This document shows, in pieces, positions 38,101-47,737 of a stretch of 64,000 bases of DNA (its first letter is position 1; each line of letters opens with the position of its first letter). The translations under genes and the position numbers were made by a program. A model generated the notes under the pieces. It was given only the letters and a program-made list of their open reading frames with translations. It did no database searches and was not told the DNA's origin. The stretch lies in the NCBI GenBank assembly GCA_037447655.1, contig JBBHKE010000596.1:164715-228714 (forward strand), written 5' to 3'. The stretch comes from Zygnema cylindricum. Its lineage: Eukaryota > Streptophyta > Zygnematophyceae > Zygnematales > Zygnemataceae.

Positions 38101-40502
38101 GAGGAGAGAGGATATGGAAGAGAGAGGAGAGAGAGGTGTGGTGGAAGACAAAAGGGACGAGGGGGGAGAGGAGGAGAGAGCGAGAGAGATGGTGGAGGAG
38201 AGAGAGGGGTACAAGAGGATGTGTCTCCAAATTTCAGGATTTTTGGAGACTGATAGGCATGGTCTCATTTACATTTTTTGGTCATCTTTTTGTCTTGTTT
38301 TGGTCATGTTTCCTGAATATTTTACCAAATATCGGGTAACTTTACCAAAAGATGACCAAAACATGACAAAATGAAAATGTGAAGTGAGAATATTCCTATT
38401 TGCTAGAATGAGTTAGGAAGCTGTTACATGGAAGTGAAACTGTTTTAGGGTTTTTTTTGCTTTGGGTGTGACTTCAGAATAGTTTTGAATAGTTAAGGGA
38501 CTAAAGTTTTCAGTGAGTTTAGAGAGGCTTGTGGTCATGCTGTTCAACTTTTATATGAATGAGGCATTGGAGGGAGGGAGTGGGAGAGGGAGAGGGAGGG
38601 AGGGAGGGGGGGGGGGGGGGGGTGGTGGGGGAGGGAAAGGAGCGAGAGGGAGAGGGGGAGGGAGAGGGGGAGGGGGAGCGAGAGGGAGAGGGGGAAGGAG
38701 AGGGTGAGATTGGACTAAGTTCAGCACAGAAATTAACTCCCATTATCATTATCATTATTAAAAAAAGATGTCCCATCATCGTTATCATTATTTTAAAAAG
38801 GCTACTTATTTATAACTTTTAAGTCACATCTGTGCAGATGCTTCTCCGGGAATTGCAATTCGAGAAATCCTCTCCTGCGAAACAACCTACATTACGGAAG
38901 GAGATGGGTGAGTTTTTCATGGTTTTCTTAGGGTTTCTGAGGATTTTGTTGGTCTTTTAGGGAGCTTTAGGCTTTTATAGGATGTTTTGCTGAACTATGA
39001 TGGGCTTCTTGTGTGTTATTGCTCTTGACTTTTTTCTTATTTTTAGAGTGGAAAGGATAACTTTTTGCAAAGCAATTCTTACGATTGTAGATTTGCAAAA
39101 ATTTTAAACTGCAATTTTGGTCGGCGATGATGTCGAGAACATGCCTCGATCATAACCGAGTACTTTTGTCTATAGTGATTTTGTTTGTATTCACAATTTC
39201 TTTGTTACTGGCCTCATCTACAACTGAGTAACTTCATTTGTAGTTATTTCGTTTGTGGTAATTTTGCTTCGAGTAGTTTTGCTTGCTATGTTTTAGTAAT
39301 TTCTTCGTATCCACAATTTTCTTGTGATACCGTCCTCATTTATAACCGAGTAGTTTTATTTAGTAATAGTTGTTTTGTTTTTAGCTATTTCCCTTTGTAT
39401 CCTCAATTTTAGTTCGATACCGGCCTCATCTCCAACCGATTAATTTTGTTCGACTGAGGTGTGTTTTGTTGCATTTTGATTTCATTTTCTTTTCTTTGAT
39501 TCTGTTTTGTTTTTCTTACTTTGTTTTGTTATTTTGTTTTGTATCCTCACAACTTTTTTTTTGACTGAGGTGTACTATTGTATTTGATTCATTTTCTTTT
39601 GTTTGAATTTGTTGTATTCCCACAACTTTTTTTTGACTCAGGTATACTATTGGGCCATGTGTTCGAACCTCATCCTCCGAGTCTCGTGGACGTACAAGCT
39701 TTCGTCTCATCTGAGGAAAAATTTCGTCACGGTTTTCGTTGTCGCGGCGTTGGAAATGGTTCGAAGGTTCCAATGGGTTTTTTTTCGAGTCGAGAACGAA
39801 TGGAACAAAATGACGATGAAAGCGTCACAGTCAGGTATTAGTTTAGCAGATTTAGCGGGGAGAGGGAGAGAGAGAGGGAGAGGGAGAGAGAGGAAGAAAT
39901 GCTCTGATATCACCGTCCAAACAGGTTCCAAGGATGGCGTAAGGAGAGAGCGAGAGAGGGAGAGATTATTCGACTAGGTTTCTAATTTTTATTGAGGAAA
40001 TAATTTTTGTTGTTTTTGTGATGGAAGCGAAAGGGTCGGTCGGCAGTAGTGGTGGGGATTTTTTCTTTTTGTCTTATATAAGTTGTCTTTAGGTGCCCAA
40101 ATGGGGCCAAAAAACTCATACAATGGAATACTATTATACCATTTTGGGAAACTCCAGGTATTAGAGCCTGGAAGGTTCTGGAAGAAATAGGGGAAACAGA
40201 TAAAGTTAGGAGACAAAAATTGAAGGAGAGGGAGAGGGAGGGAGAGGGAGAGGGAGAAGGGGAAGGTAAAGAGAGAGGGCGTTTATTTTTCTGCATTTCC
40301 TAGGAATCACTTTTGTTCGTTGTAATGTCTGTGGTGTACATTACCATTTATAATTTGACACCATCAAAGCACAGGTTAGTAACAACGTCAGTTCCGGTGT
40401 TTTGTCTTTACAGCTTTACCTGTAACGCCTGTGGGAACGAGGATACTGCCCAAAAAAAGTGATATGAAATTATGTGACATGAAAAATGTGACTCTTTTGT
40501 GA
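21734..40502 (+). CDS. EXS-domain (ERD1/XPR1/SYG1 family) integral membrane protein
   Basis: This is a multi-pass protein of the plant EXS family. Relatives include yeast ERD1 (Golgi) and phosphate exporters XPR1/PHO1, but no SPX domain is visible, so transport activity is unproven. Proposed exons: 21734-21847 (weak), 22331-22423, 24479-24595, 25417-25512, 26276-26389, 27119-27172, 27942-27989, 28955-29105, 37769-37934, 38838-38907, 39642-39834, 40414-40502. All phases agree; the product is about 434 aa, near plant relatives of about 460. Diagnostic stretches in order: FFYEAFLYYSPL, DLDHNHLTHREIW, YFYSHGAVSLAASQP, DFFVADVLTSMAK, VLSDVERSVCRM, VATIAWMDADDVCGSHS, YRPLWILSSMINT, WDISRDWDF and RRFQWVFFRVENEWNKM. 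Exon 1 is low-complexity, and the true start may be the ATG at 22331. Without the last intron, translation would stop at 39977 after a GA-rich tail. Intron 8 (8.66 kb) is packed with repeats. Confidence 0.9.
21848..21960. repeat. Poly-G/GGA tract at the start of EXS intron 1
   Basis: Directly after the proposed first donor the transcript strand is almost pure G with scattered A, in many runs of three or more G. This is ample for G-quadruplexes in the pre-mRNA. The open frames across it (poly-Gly or poly-Pro) are not credible proteins. Confidence 0.8.
23701..23796. repeat. (CT)n microsatellite
   Basis: Nearly uninterrupted CT dinucleotides for about 95 bp with a few TTTCT interruptions, inside EXS intron 2. 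Shorter CT runs occur near 29144-29168 and 46413-46448. Confidence 0.95.
24190..24440. repeat. Degenerate minisatellite around AATGCATGTATAA
   Basis: Units of roughly 36 bp repeat the pattern 'ATTCAAATGTAATGCATGTA' followed by a variable 15-bp part, about seven times. It lies just upstream of the exon at 24479, within EXS intron 2. Confidence 0.75.
24759..24815. repeat. 19-bp unit in three perfect tandem copies
   Basis: The unit TCGATGCACTTGTGGCACG occurs three times without change in EXS intron 3. Confidence 0.95.
24858..25068. mobile_element. Decayed TA-target MITE in EXS intron 3
   Basis: It shows GTGTACCGTTTATTA at the left, TTTTGCCACTTAAATCAA, TCCATGCACACTATC, then GCCATGTGTGCACGGAGAA and a right end TAATGATAAACAGTGTA. 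The internal landmarks match the copy at 15744. Confidence 0.6.
25700..25818. repeat. Pentanucleotide array changing unit along its length
   Basis: The array runs from CATCG/TATCG units through about nine ATCAC units, then four ATCAG units, then ACCAC-type units. It is in EXS intron 4 and non-coding. Confidence 0.9.
26756..27009. mobile_element. TA-target MITE, 254 bp, in EXS intron 5
   Basis: The ends CACCGTGAATCGCTATTAGA and TTCAATAGTGATTCACGGTG are inverted repeats flanked by TA (26754-26755, 27010-27011). AT-rich, non-coding. It ends about 110 bp before the exon at 27119. Confidence 0.85.
27184..27350. repeat. About three tandem copies of a T-rich unit of roughly 58 bp
   Basis: Each unit reads like TTAGGGTTT, then CCTCCTTTTGTTTTTTTATG, then GTCTGATGTTTATGATTTT. 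It is in EXS intron 6. Confidence 0.7.
31220..31680. mobile_element. Truncated TAA-target element (same family as 46923)
   Basis: The left end GGGTACAACCCCATGTATGT follows TTA, and the next 200 bp match the family: TAACTTAGCGAACTTACTTT, TTTTAGCGCGGATCCG and ATCGACAATACCCGTGACGG. Similarity fades around 31650 (GACCCTTGCAAAAAAA), and no right terminus is present. Confidence 0.7.
31979..32732. mobile_element. TAA-target element, 754 bp, first of an abutting pair
   Basis: The ends are GGGTAGAATTCCATTAG and CTAATGGAATTTTACCC, flanked by TAA at 31976-31978 and 32733-32735. The second TAA is also the left flank of the next element. Its interior has no recognised coding sequence. It lies in EXS intron 8. 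Confidence 0.85.
32736..33409. mobile_element. TAA-target element, 674 bp, second of an abutting pair
   Basis: The ends are GGGTGGACTTCCATTACGCG and CGCTAATGGAAGTCCTCCC. The left flank is the shared TAA; the right flank is TTA (33410-33412), so the duplication is imperfect or one side has mutated. It is non-coding as far as I can see. Confidence 0.8.
34415..34640. repeat. 62-bp tandem repeat, about 3.5 copies
   Basis: Units begin CGTACATGTATTCACACGTG at 34461, 34523 and 34585, spaced exactly 62 bp, and contain CGAAACATATCTTTAATTTG and TGCTGCTCTGACTCT. A shorter variant precedes them. The array lies in the proposed intron of the LRR fragment. Confidence 0.9.
34895..34968. repeat. Short tandem repeat of CGCACTGAATTTT
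   Basis: Five copies of a 15-16 bp unit (CGCACTGAATTTT, CGCACTAAATTTT, CACACTGAATTTT and so on) in succession between the second and third LRR-fragment exons. Confidence 0.85.
36058..37050. repeat. Pair of diverged 155-bp direct repeats
   Basis: The blocks 36058-36210 and 36893-37050 share GGTGTGACTG, GAATGTTCGATGCCACAGA, GTTGAGTG, AGCATTCCAT, CGGTCAACTTACATCC and GATGATAACC with AATAAATAAGT. Between them are an A/G tract (36320-36445) and AT-rich DNA with many ATAATAAT motifs. No gene is recognised. Confidence 0.7.
36320..36445. repeat. Purine (GGGGAGA) tract
   Basis: Almost pure G and A on the plus strand, inside EXS intron 8. Confidence 0.85.
37205..37720. repeat. 34-bp minisatellite, about 15 copies
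   Basis: The unit is ATAATGATAATCAATTACGT then ATTATAAAACTGAC. AATGATAATC recurs at 37211, 37245 and 37279, exactly 34 bp apart, and so on to about 37690. Variation is mostly CAATT/CGATT and GACAT/GATAT. Each unit has a TACGTA palindrome. It ends about 50 bp before the acceptor of the EXS exon at 37769. Confidence 0.95.
38567..38705. repeat. G-rich GGGAGA tract in EXS intron 9
   Basis: About 140 bp of G and A, including an uninterrupted G run near 38610. Open frames across it are low-complexity artefacts. Confidence 0.85.
39130..39460. repeat. Degenerate tandem repeat of about 115 bp in EXS intron 10
   Basis: Three to four copies share 'CCTCATCTACAACTGAGTAA', 'TCCACAATTTTCTTG' and GTAGTTTTG motifs. 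Non-coding. Confidence 0.65.
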
Positions 40503-42107
40503 TTTGAAAAATGTGATGTATGAAGACCTGTTGCTTTTGTAAAATGTTTTCAATTTGTGGCTGTCTTCCATTCGGTGGTTCATTCCATGAATCCTTGAAA
40601 TTTTTGCTCAGTCTGGAATAATTTCTAGGGCTGCCTGATTCTGTAAGACAATTTCAGTTTCGGTGTAAAACACGCCTTATCGTGCTTCCATAAGCACAGA
40701 TTGCTTTTTTTTTGACAACGGACACAAAAAAAGAACTGGAAAAAACTGACTGCTTCTGTGTTATCAGTTGTTCTATTTTTTCTACCGCTTTAGTGGTAGT
40801 AGCTCAGCTTCCCGAGTGAGTGTTATGTCATGCCTACGAGTGTTATTTTGTCATTTCCCACTTTTTCTCCCTTCCTCCCTTTTTTTCCTTTTTTCATGTA
40901 CTCTTTTTCTGTTGCTTGACCATCGCGCTCGTTTAATAGAGCTTGTGTATAAATCAACAATATCGTCTATATGATAATACCCATGTTTTGTGGAGCATCA
41001 AAGAGCATCGTGATTGGATTGCCATATTTCACGATTAAATGTTGTAGAAAGTGTTCATCACTTAGCTTCAATACCCATTAAAAAAAACTAACTTCAGTCA
41101 ACAGTTGAAATGGAACACAGTAAAAGTACATAACCACAAAATCTTACATTAAATAAAAATCTACAAAAAGATAAAATAAATTACAAAATCTTAGCAAATC
41201 TAATTCTTTACTATCACATTCACATGCAATTAAAAATAAGCTTTTACTAAACCGCGAGAGGTAAACCAAATGGAGACAAAGGAAAGGAAAAGACAAAACG
41301 AAACCAATTAGACTCACACAATCGACCAATTGAAAAACACCGCAGAAGAAACTAAATAATAAGACAAACAACAATGGACATGAAAAAAGACTGCTAACCC
41401 AGAAACAACGACATCTGCACATCCCACAAGAGAAAATAAAAGAAGAAGTTGGCAAGGATCCAAAATTTAGTACACGATTCAGAAGGTTAAGCTCCTGACT
41501 TTATTGTACAACAAACAAAAGACTACTGAAAAATTCTTCGTTTGGAATCGAAAACCTAGTTCTAGAACTAAAAACCTTTCCAAACCACGTAAGAATATTA
41601 AGAGATCTTGCGATTTTGTACTTTCTCGGCTTTCCTCTATATAACTCTATACTAAAGCAAAGAAAATTTACTTCGAAAACAACTTTTCTTGACACAATGA
41701 AACTTGAGGAAAAGGTTTCCGGAGTAAAAAATGCCTTTACAACATGATTTTCACCAAATGTACCGAAATTCAACAATGATCACGGCTGTAAAATAAAATG
41801 GCCTAAGAACATTTTTCTTCTCATATTGAATTCTGATGACACAAAAGAGAAAAAGAAAACTGACAAACCTTTCCTGTGACAGATAGTCACAAGATAACCC
41901 GATATTTCACAGCATCAGAACCTCTGAGTCTCTAGAAAGAAACAAAATATCTTTTTCAGGTCCCCGTTTGGTACATTCAGAAGGTCTCTTTTGTTTTCTT
42001 TTCTCTATTTTTTCTTAAGCAGCTCCAGACTCGTTGGAGATTTCTAGCTTTTAAAATTATTTTGATGAACTTTTGACTCAAAAACATCGCTTGATGTAAA
42101 AAAAAAA
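40503..42107. other. Intergenic region between convergent EXS and KGD4-like genes
   Basis: It has no recognised gene. The minus-strand frames at 41144-41455 and 41501-41776 are open but show no familiar motif and have the base composition of the surrounding AT-rich DNA. The 3' UTRs of both flanking genes must end here. Confidence 0.5.
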
Positions 42108-43982
42108 CTACGTCGAACCTCCCAACTGCACATTAAAAAACATTCCAAACATATTGTTTAAAGAAAAGGATCATATCCAAAATAAAAAAGTAGGGATTCG
42201 TATTGTATTATTTGCACAGCTGAAAATTGGCAAAAAACGATATCTATCGTTTCAGAATCTCGATAATTCAATATGTACAGTATATTACAAAAGGTACTAA
42301 AAGGTATTGCACCTGCTAGTCAGTGACCCGATTTTGCAGGTTCACTAAATTTTTCCTTTTCAACAGCTATTCAGGAACTCGAAATATGTACATTTCGGTC
42401 CAGTATTTGTAGTGCATTTTTTTTGATAGAGTACACCGTGAATCGCTATTAGCGTGTTGAGCGCTAATTGAGGTACCCCTGTTTTTTTCGGCAAATTCTC
42501 AAATAGAATTAGACATTCTAAATGTTCCTACACGTTATTTGAGGTGTTCCATAAAATAGGATTCATGACTCTAAATATAGTGCTATCGTAAATAGTATGG
42601 CGTACGGTCTGTCAGAGACGTACTTTTTTGTACTTTTTCAAGTAGAAAAGTACAGAAAATATATTCACGCTGTCAAGGAGTCGCGCTAACATGTAATTGC
42701 GTAAATATTTTCCGGCATTTGCGGATGCCAAAAAAAACGCGACGGCGTACGATTTGAACAATTTCGTACATGCACAAATTTTAGTGTGGAGATATTCTGC
42801 ACCGAAAATTTTTACAAAGCAGTTTACAAATTAGAGTATACGAAAAATTAGAATAAAAACTATTTTCAAAAAAAAACGACATTCCAATTAGCGTAAAAAA
42901 CGCTAATTGTTTCATTACGCTATCTATTTCATTACCCTAATAGCGATTCACGGTGTAGTTTTTGTTTTATTTTTCTTTTCTAATTGAAATTTAATTTGGA
43001 TACATTTCAATATGTATAATCGATCATCGGAAATTCATCCTCGATTTGAATTGCTCTAAAACGCTCATATTTAATGCAAATTCTGTTAATAAAAATAATA
43101 GCTAACCCCAAAAAAAAAGATGTCATAGACTAAAAAAGGAAAAAAAAAGTGTTTTTGTTCAGGATTGGAACACATAATCAGGAACGAAAACTTCGGTAAG
43201 GTTTTTAGGGTTTTCTTAGGTTTTCTCACCATAATGGCCTCGATTTCGTCCTCTGTAAGGCCTCTCCTTTTTGGTTGCATAGTAGCACTTCCCCCAGGCT
43301 TCCTACTATCCGGTGCCTTAGGAATTACTGAATCGGTTTTTGATATTTTACTCTCTCCATTCCCAGTTGCAACTTTTGGAATAGCTGACGAAGTTGCTGA
43401 TGTCACTTGGTGCTCTGTATTATTGGGTACATGATACATATTTAGAGCATAAATTTTCATTTTTTTGGAGCATACATTTTTAATTTTAGTGCACACAATT
43501 TTGTTTTGAGCACGGGTTTCTATTTCCAGTGTGTATGTTTTTAGTTTTAGTGCATACGTTTTTACACATTTATTTTTTCTATTTTCAGTGCATACATTTC
43601 TTTTTAGTGCACACATTTGTATTTTTGGTACATGCATTTATATTTTTTAGGGCATACATTTTGAATAGAACAGTTGGGGGCCTCGTATGTGAGGACCCGG
43701 CTTCACCAAAAGCTGGAGGGAGGGAGAGAGGGAGGGAGAGAGGGATTGAGAGAGAGGGGAAAAAGGGGAAGGACAAAAAAGAGGGGGAGAGAGAGCAAGA
43801 TACTAAGAGAGGGAGGAAAGAGTGAAAAAATTCTACACTAATGCATCTTTTCTGGAAGTCCAGGATGAAACTCTCCTTCAACAGAAAGGGATTTTAAAGA
43901 GAAAAATAACATACCTTGTACGGATGGAGCTCCCCCCCCTTCGATTTGGAAACTTGATCAGGGGAATTCGTTTAGGAGGCAT
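42108..43982 (-). CDS. KGD4: KGD4/MRPS36-like adaptor of the 2-oxoglutarate dehydrogenase complex
   Basis: In other eukaryotes this small mitochondrial protein tethers the E3 subunit to the E1-E2 core of 2-oxoglutarate dehydrogenase. Exons on the minus strand: 43982-43922, 43414-43230 and 42125-42108. The N-terminus is MPPKRIPLIKFPNRR; the basic R/HxPLIKFP motif is the family signature. Exon 2 is a low-complexity linker ending MQPKRRGLTEDEIEAIM. The last exon is 18 nt and gives LGGST and a stop, completing the conserved EEIExIxxGG tail. The total is 264 nt, 87 aa, in frame and of family size. The exon 1 donor is uncertain: GTATGT at 43914 looks stronger than GTACAA at 43921 but breaks the frame by one base. 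An eight-G run just upstream could be a sequencing indel. The gene is convergent with EXS. Confidence 0.8.
42434..42955. mobile_element. TA-target MITE, 522 bp, in KGD4 intron 2
   Basis: The ends CACCGTGAATCGCTATTAGC and CCTAATAGCGATTCACGGTG are inverted, with TA at 42432-42433 and 42956-42957. The subterminal parts also pair (AATTGAGGTACCCC type, as in 62640). Non-coding. Confidence 0.9.
43440..43670. repeat. Degenerate tandem repeat of about 28 bp in KGD4 intron 1
   Basis: About eight units of the form TTTTAGTGCACACATTT or TTTTAGTGCATACGTTT separated by T-rich spacers. Open frames across it are artefacts. Confidence 0.75.
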
Positions 43983-44754
43983 AATGTTAGTTCTCCAAAG
44001 GACGTGGGAAAGTAGTTTTTCCGACCGTAAAATAATATTTTTTCCGTTTTTGTCTCAGTTGTTAAAAACACAAGGAATGTTTATCTGCTTTGACTCAAAC
44101 CAGCAAAGTTCAAAAAGCACAAAAGAAAGAAAGAAAAAAAAAGGGGAGGGGGGTTGGAAAATGCCATAGGTAAAACTAAAAAACCAGTAAAGTACTATAG
44201 ATCAATATAAGGTTGAATGAAACAAAGATTAACAATTAAAAAGTAAAGAAGTAAAAAAAAAATCATCTTCCCGAAAAATTAAAAAGAAAACACGTTATTT
44301 TTGGTTTTATTAGATAATGTAAAATGTATGAGCATTGGACTTCAAAATTTGAAAGAAAATCGCTTCTCTGCATGCCAAAAAGAGCTAAAGAAAACACTTA
44401 TTTTTCTCTCTCTCCCTCTCCCTCTCCCCCTCCCCTCTCCCTCTCCATCTCCCTCTCCTCCTCTCCCTCTCCCTCTCCCCCACACCTCTTTGTTCTCATC
44501 CTTAAGGAACACACCAAACTGCAATCCTGGCTTAAAAAAACAAAATGAACGGAACTTACAAACGAAAAAATCCAATTATACTCGCTGAAAAATGTGGAAG
44601 GAATCCAGAGATAAAAGCTACAACTAAGCTTAACAAATCTACCTTCACTGAAAATGCCTAAAGAGTTGAAAACAAATAACTGAAAAAACGGAAAACTTAG
44701 TACAATCATGCCGGTAACGGATGAATTAAGTGCTTAACAAAAAGCTAAAATTCA
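43983..44754. other. Region upstream of the KGD4-like gene
   Basis: It would hold the promoter and 5' UTR of the minus-strand gene. Visible content: A-rich stretches, and a CT-rich tract at 44406-44482 (CTCTCCCTCTCC units). I recognise no other gene. Confidence 0.45.
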
Positions 44755-45056
44755 CTAGGGTTGGAGTTAATCACTCAGGTCAGGGTTAAGGTAATGGTTA
44801 CGGTTAGCGCCAGGTTGAGGGTCAGGGTTAAGGTCAGGCTTAGAGTTAGGGTTAGCGTTTAGGGTAGGCTTAGGGTTAGGGCTAAGGTAGGGTTAAAGAT
44901 AGGGTTATGCATAGGGCTAAGATAGGGTAAGAAATAGGGTCAGGGTAGGAATAGGGTTGGGATTAAGGCTAGCGTTAGAGTTAGTTAGGATTAAGGTTAG
45001 GATTCGAGTTAGGGTTAGGGTTAGGATTAGGGTTAAGGTTAAAGTTAAGGTTATTT
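44755..45056. repeat. Degenerate interstitial telomere-like array
   Basis: About 300 bp of variants of GGGTTA, such as GGTTAGGGTTAGGATTAGGG, AGGGTTAAGG and GGGTTAGCG. The least diverged part (about 45008-45030) is plain TTAGGG, not the TTTAGGG of most plants. It sits 19 kb from the window's right end, so it is not a terminal telomere as placed here. Confidence 0.85.
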
Positions 45057-45476
45057 CACTTATTTATTCATATTACAGCCCTTATTTATTTAGATTACAG
45101 AGGAGGAAGAGTCACTTACTGTGAGAAGAGGATAACCTTCCTCAAAGAAAGGGAGGCTAGTAAGGCTAACGAAACGCATTTGCAGAAATGGATGAGAAGT
45201 GCGGAAGTACCGGAAATTGCCTAGAAAGTGCGTAAAAAGGGCGTAAAAAAATGAATATTATGTGAGTGGACGTGGCGTAAAATGCGTAGTAAGTGCGTAA
45301 AATGGCGTAAAATTGCGTAATAAGCTTTACAGTTTTCACACTGAAAAATTTACGACAAACAAATGTGAGCAGCTCAACTGTCTTGTACGGAACATTAGTT
45401 TGGACACACAACTTAAGGTTCGACGCGAGGAGGAACGTGAAACGGATTAAACACATTTAGAGTCCATTTTGGCAGT

Positions 45477-45914
45477 TAGTGTTGGGTATCGAGGACCCAT
45501 TGCCGATATTCGATATATATCGAATTTCATGTACCCGATATTCGATATATCGCTTCGATATATCGAATTTCAAATTATCGCGATATATCGCCGATATATC
45601 GTATCGACGATATATCGAAAATGAAAATTTTACCAATTTTTTTAAACCCCCCCCCCCCCCCCCCCCCCCGCTCAGTGGGGGGGGGGGGGGGGGGGGGGGG
45701 CAACAATGCCCGTACGATTTTTCGTACGATTCTCCGTACTCTTTTTCGTACGGTTTTCCGTACTCTGACTGTACGGATATGCAATTTTTGCGATATATAT
45801 CGCGATAATTTATGTTGGTCCCGGTACGATATATCGAGGAATCTGCTCGATCGATATTCGATATATCGAATATCGAAATTATCGCGATATGAAACTACCC
45901 GATACCCAACACTA
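45477..45914. mobile_element. hAT-like non-autonomous element, 438 bp, with exact 8-bp duplication
   Basis: The termini are TAGTGTTGGGTATCGAGG and CCCGATACCCAACACTA, flanked on both sides by TTGGCAGT (45469-45476 and 45915-45922). An 8-bp duplication is diagnostic of hAT-type insertion. The interior is rich in ATCGATATATCG palindromes and holds a large C/G hairpin at its centre. It has no transposase. Confidence 0.92.
45647..45700. repeat. C23-loop-G24 hairpin
   Basis: Twenty-three consecutive C, the seven bases GCTCAGT, then twenty-four consecutive G. It forms a complete G:C stem, or a G-quadruplex/i-motif pair, in the centre of the hAT-like element. Confidence 0.95.
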
Positions 45915-45940
45915 TTGGCAGTTTCACCTCCCGAAACTAA

Positions 45941-46413
45941 GGGCACTTTCCCATGTGCTAAAGTTACAGTTATTTTCTGTCGTTTTCCTCTATAACTTGG
46001 AAAAAAACGAGAAAATACACAACCGTACCAAAAAATTGAAATTACTACCGTACAAGTTGCTTTACCTTATAAACTTTAACTGTACTGCAGTTTGTAGTCT
46101 AGCGCGATGCAGTTTGTCGTTTAGCGCGTTTCGACCCACTTTCGCGTCCTTCTGGCTCATCTTCAACCTTTATATAAAATCACCTCGGGAGGTGATTTTA
46201 AACAAAGTTCCACGACGTGGGCGAATACGCATATGATTTCGCACGCGACGGAGGTTTTTTACAATTTTTGTGCCCGGAGTACCAAAATAAAAACCTACTG
46301 CACGTTTCCAGCCTGTGCGAGACTTTTTTCCGTGCGCTTTTTTCCGTACAGTAACCGTGGAGGGGGTCTCGACCAACGGACGACATTTCGCAAAAGTGAA
46401 GTCTGTGAAAGCG

Positions 46414-46445
<32 letters not shown>

Positions 46446-46919
46446 TCCCAGTAACGCGTATATCTCACAATTCTTGCAATGAAAAAAGGCAAGAAAGGTA
46501 TCAAATGAAAGGTCTCTAAAAATTATTTTTTTTGGCTATCTTTTAGCTTATTTTGATGGCAAGTAGAGTGAGAACGGACGATAAAACAAAATCGGGAAAC
46601 CATGGCGGAATGTTTTAGATTAAGTGACATCGACGCTATCATAAGTGAGCGTGACGTCAAAATGTCACAAAGCCTAAACATCTATAATGTCACAGGTAGC
46701 TAGACGTCTACAAACGTCGATATTTTGTAAACGTCATCAATTGTCGCAAGTTTTGTAATCGTCTACAAACTGTCACAAATTACACCCACGTCTACATCCG
46801 TCACGATCTAAAACAACGATTTGATTTTTTTACCTACGAATGCTCTGAAAGTAGTATGGAGAATCTTCGCTAAAAAAAAAGTTACAATACTAAAGTTTCG
46901 GTTACATGGGAAAGTGCCC
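45941..46919. mobile_element. TAA-target element, 979 bp, first of a four-element array
   Basis: The ends are GGGCACTTTCCCATGT and ACATGGGAAAGTGCCC, perfect inverted repeats, flanked by TAA at 45938-45940 and 46920-46922. The termini differ from those of the next three elements but have the same design (GGG start, CCCATGT). The interior includes a (CT)18 run near 46413 and TGTCACAAA/TCTACAAACG motifs; no gene was recognised. Confidence 0.87.
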
Positions 46920-46922
46920 TAA

Positions 46923-47734
46923 GGGTATGTCCCCATGTACTTGTAACTTAGCGAACTTACTTTGTATTTTAGCGCGGATCCGCCGAACCCGGTTTTTTAA
47001 GTGTCCCTATGTCTGTAAGGACGAAATCGTAACTTACGCTTGTGACGATTGTATACGTCGACAATACTTGTGACGGTTGTCAGCGTCTACAATCTGTGGT
47101 CGGACGTTACTTTTTGGAAATGCTTGTGACGTCGCATGTCTTACCGTGACATTGTAGACGTACCGCATTCTAGCCTGGTCGTTTCACGGTTGAAGAAGAT
47201 GCGCTTAGCAGTTTCACGGTTGAAGAAGATGCGCTTGGCAGTTTCACGGTTGAAGAAGATGCGCTTTGCCTTCGCGTCGCTTGTCCGGTCGACGTGAAAT
47301 GACATCAGAATTTGAAGACCCCTGCAAAAAAAAAAATCCGTACTGGATAAAACAAACAAAACCAAATAAATTGTGTACTTCTCTTCGTCGTATTAGAACG
47401 CAAACGGACAAAACATAACGATCAGATTTTCTTTGTCTTAGAATCGTGACAGAGAATTTTCGAAACTACGGCACGGCGAACATATGTTCCATTTGTTTAT
47501 CAGTACCAGTTTTAAAATGCATGTGTTTAAAACGTATAAGGAAATGACGCGTGTCGTGGAAGTGGGTCGAAAAACACAAGACAAATTTTCGTACATCCTA
47601 AGTTGGCGGATGACGCAAATTCTACTATACAAATTTGCGATTCCTTCGTACGGTTGCAACTTAGGCAGTACGGCGCTAAGTTTTACAAGAAAACGACAGA
47701 AAAAAACCCTTACTTATTCACATGGGGACATACC
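46923..47734. mobile_element. TAA-target element, 812 bp, second in the array
   Basis: The ends are GGGTATGTCCCCATGTAC and CACATGGGGACATACCC, with TAA on both sides (46920-46922, 47735-47737). A 34-bp segment (TTTCACGGTTGAAGAAGATG and onwards) is triplicated near 47186-47265, absent from the sister copies. Small open frames are shared with sister copies but resemble no known protein. Confidence 0.9.
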
Positions 47735-47737
47735 CTA

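Noticed and set aside
39835-39977. GA-rich C-terminal tail of the EXS protein
   Set aside because: Not excluded, but a donor at 39835 and an in-phase exon at 40414-40502 avoid translating a low-complexity tract typical of introns here.
43165-43434. 89-aa plus-strand ORF
   Set aside because: It is the antisense of the second KGD4-like exon.
44755-45056. Chromosome end
   Set aside because: The array is degenerate and is followed by 19 kb of ordinary sequence, so it is interstitial.
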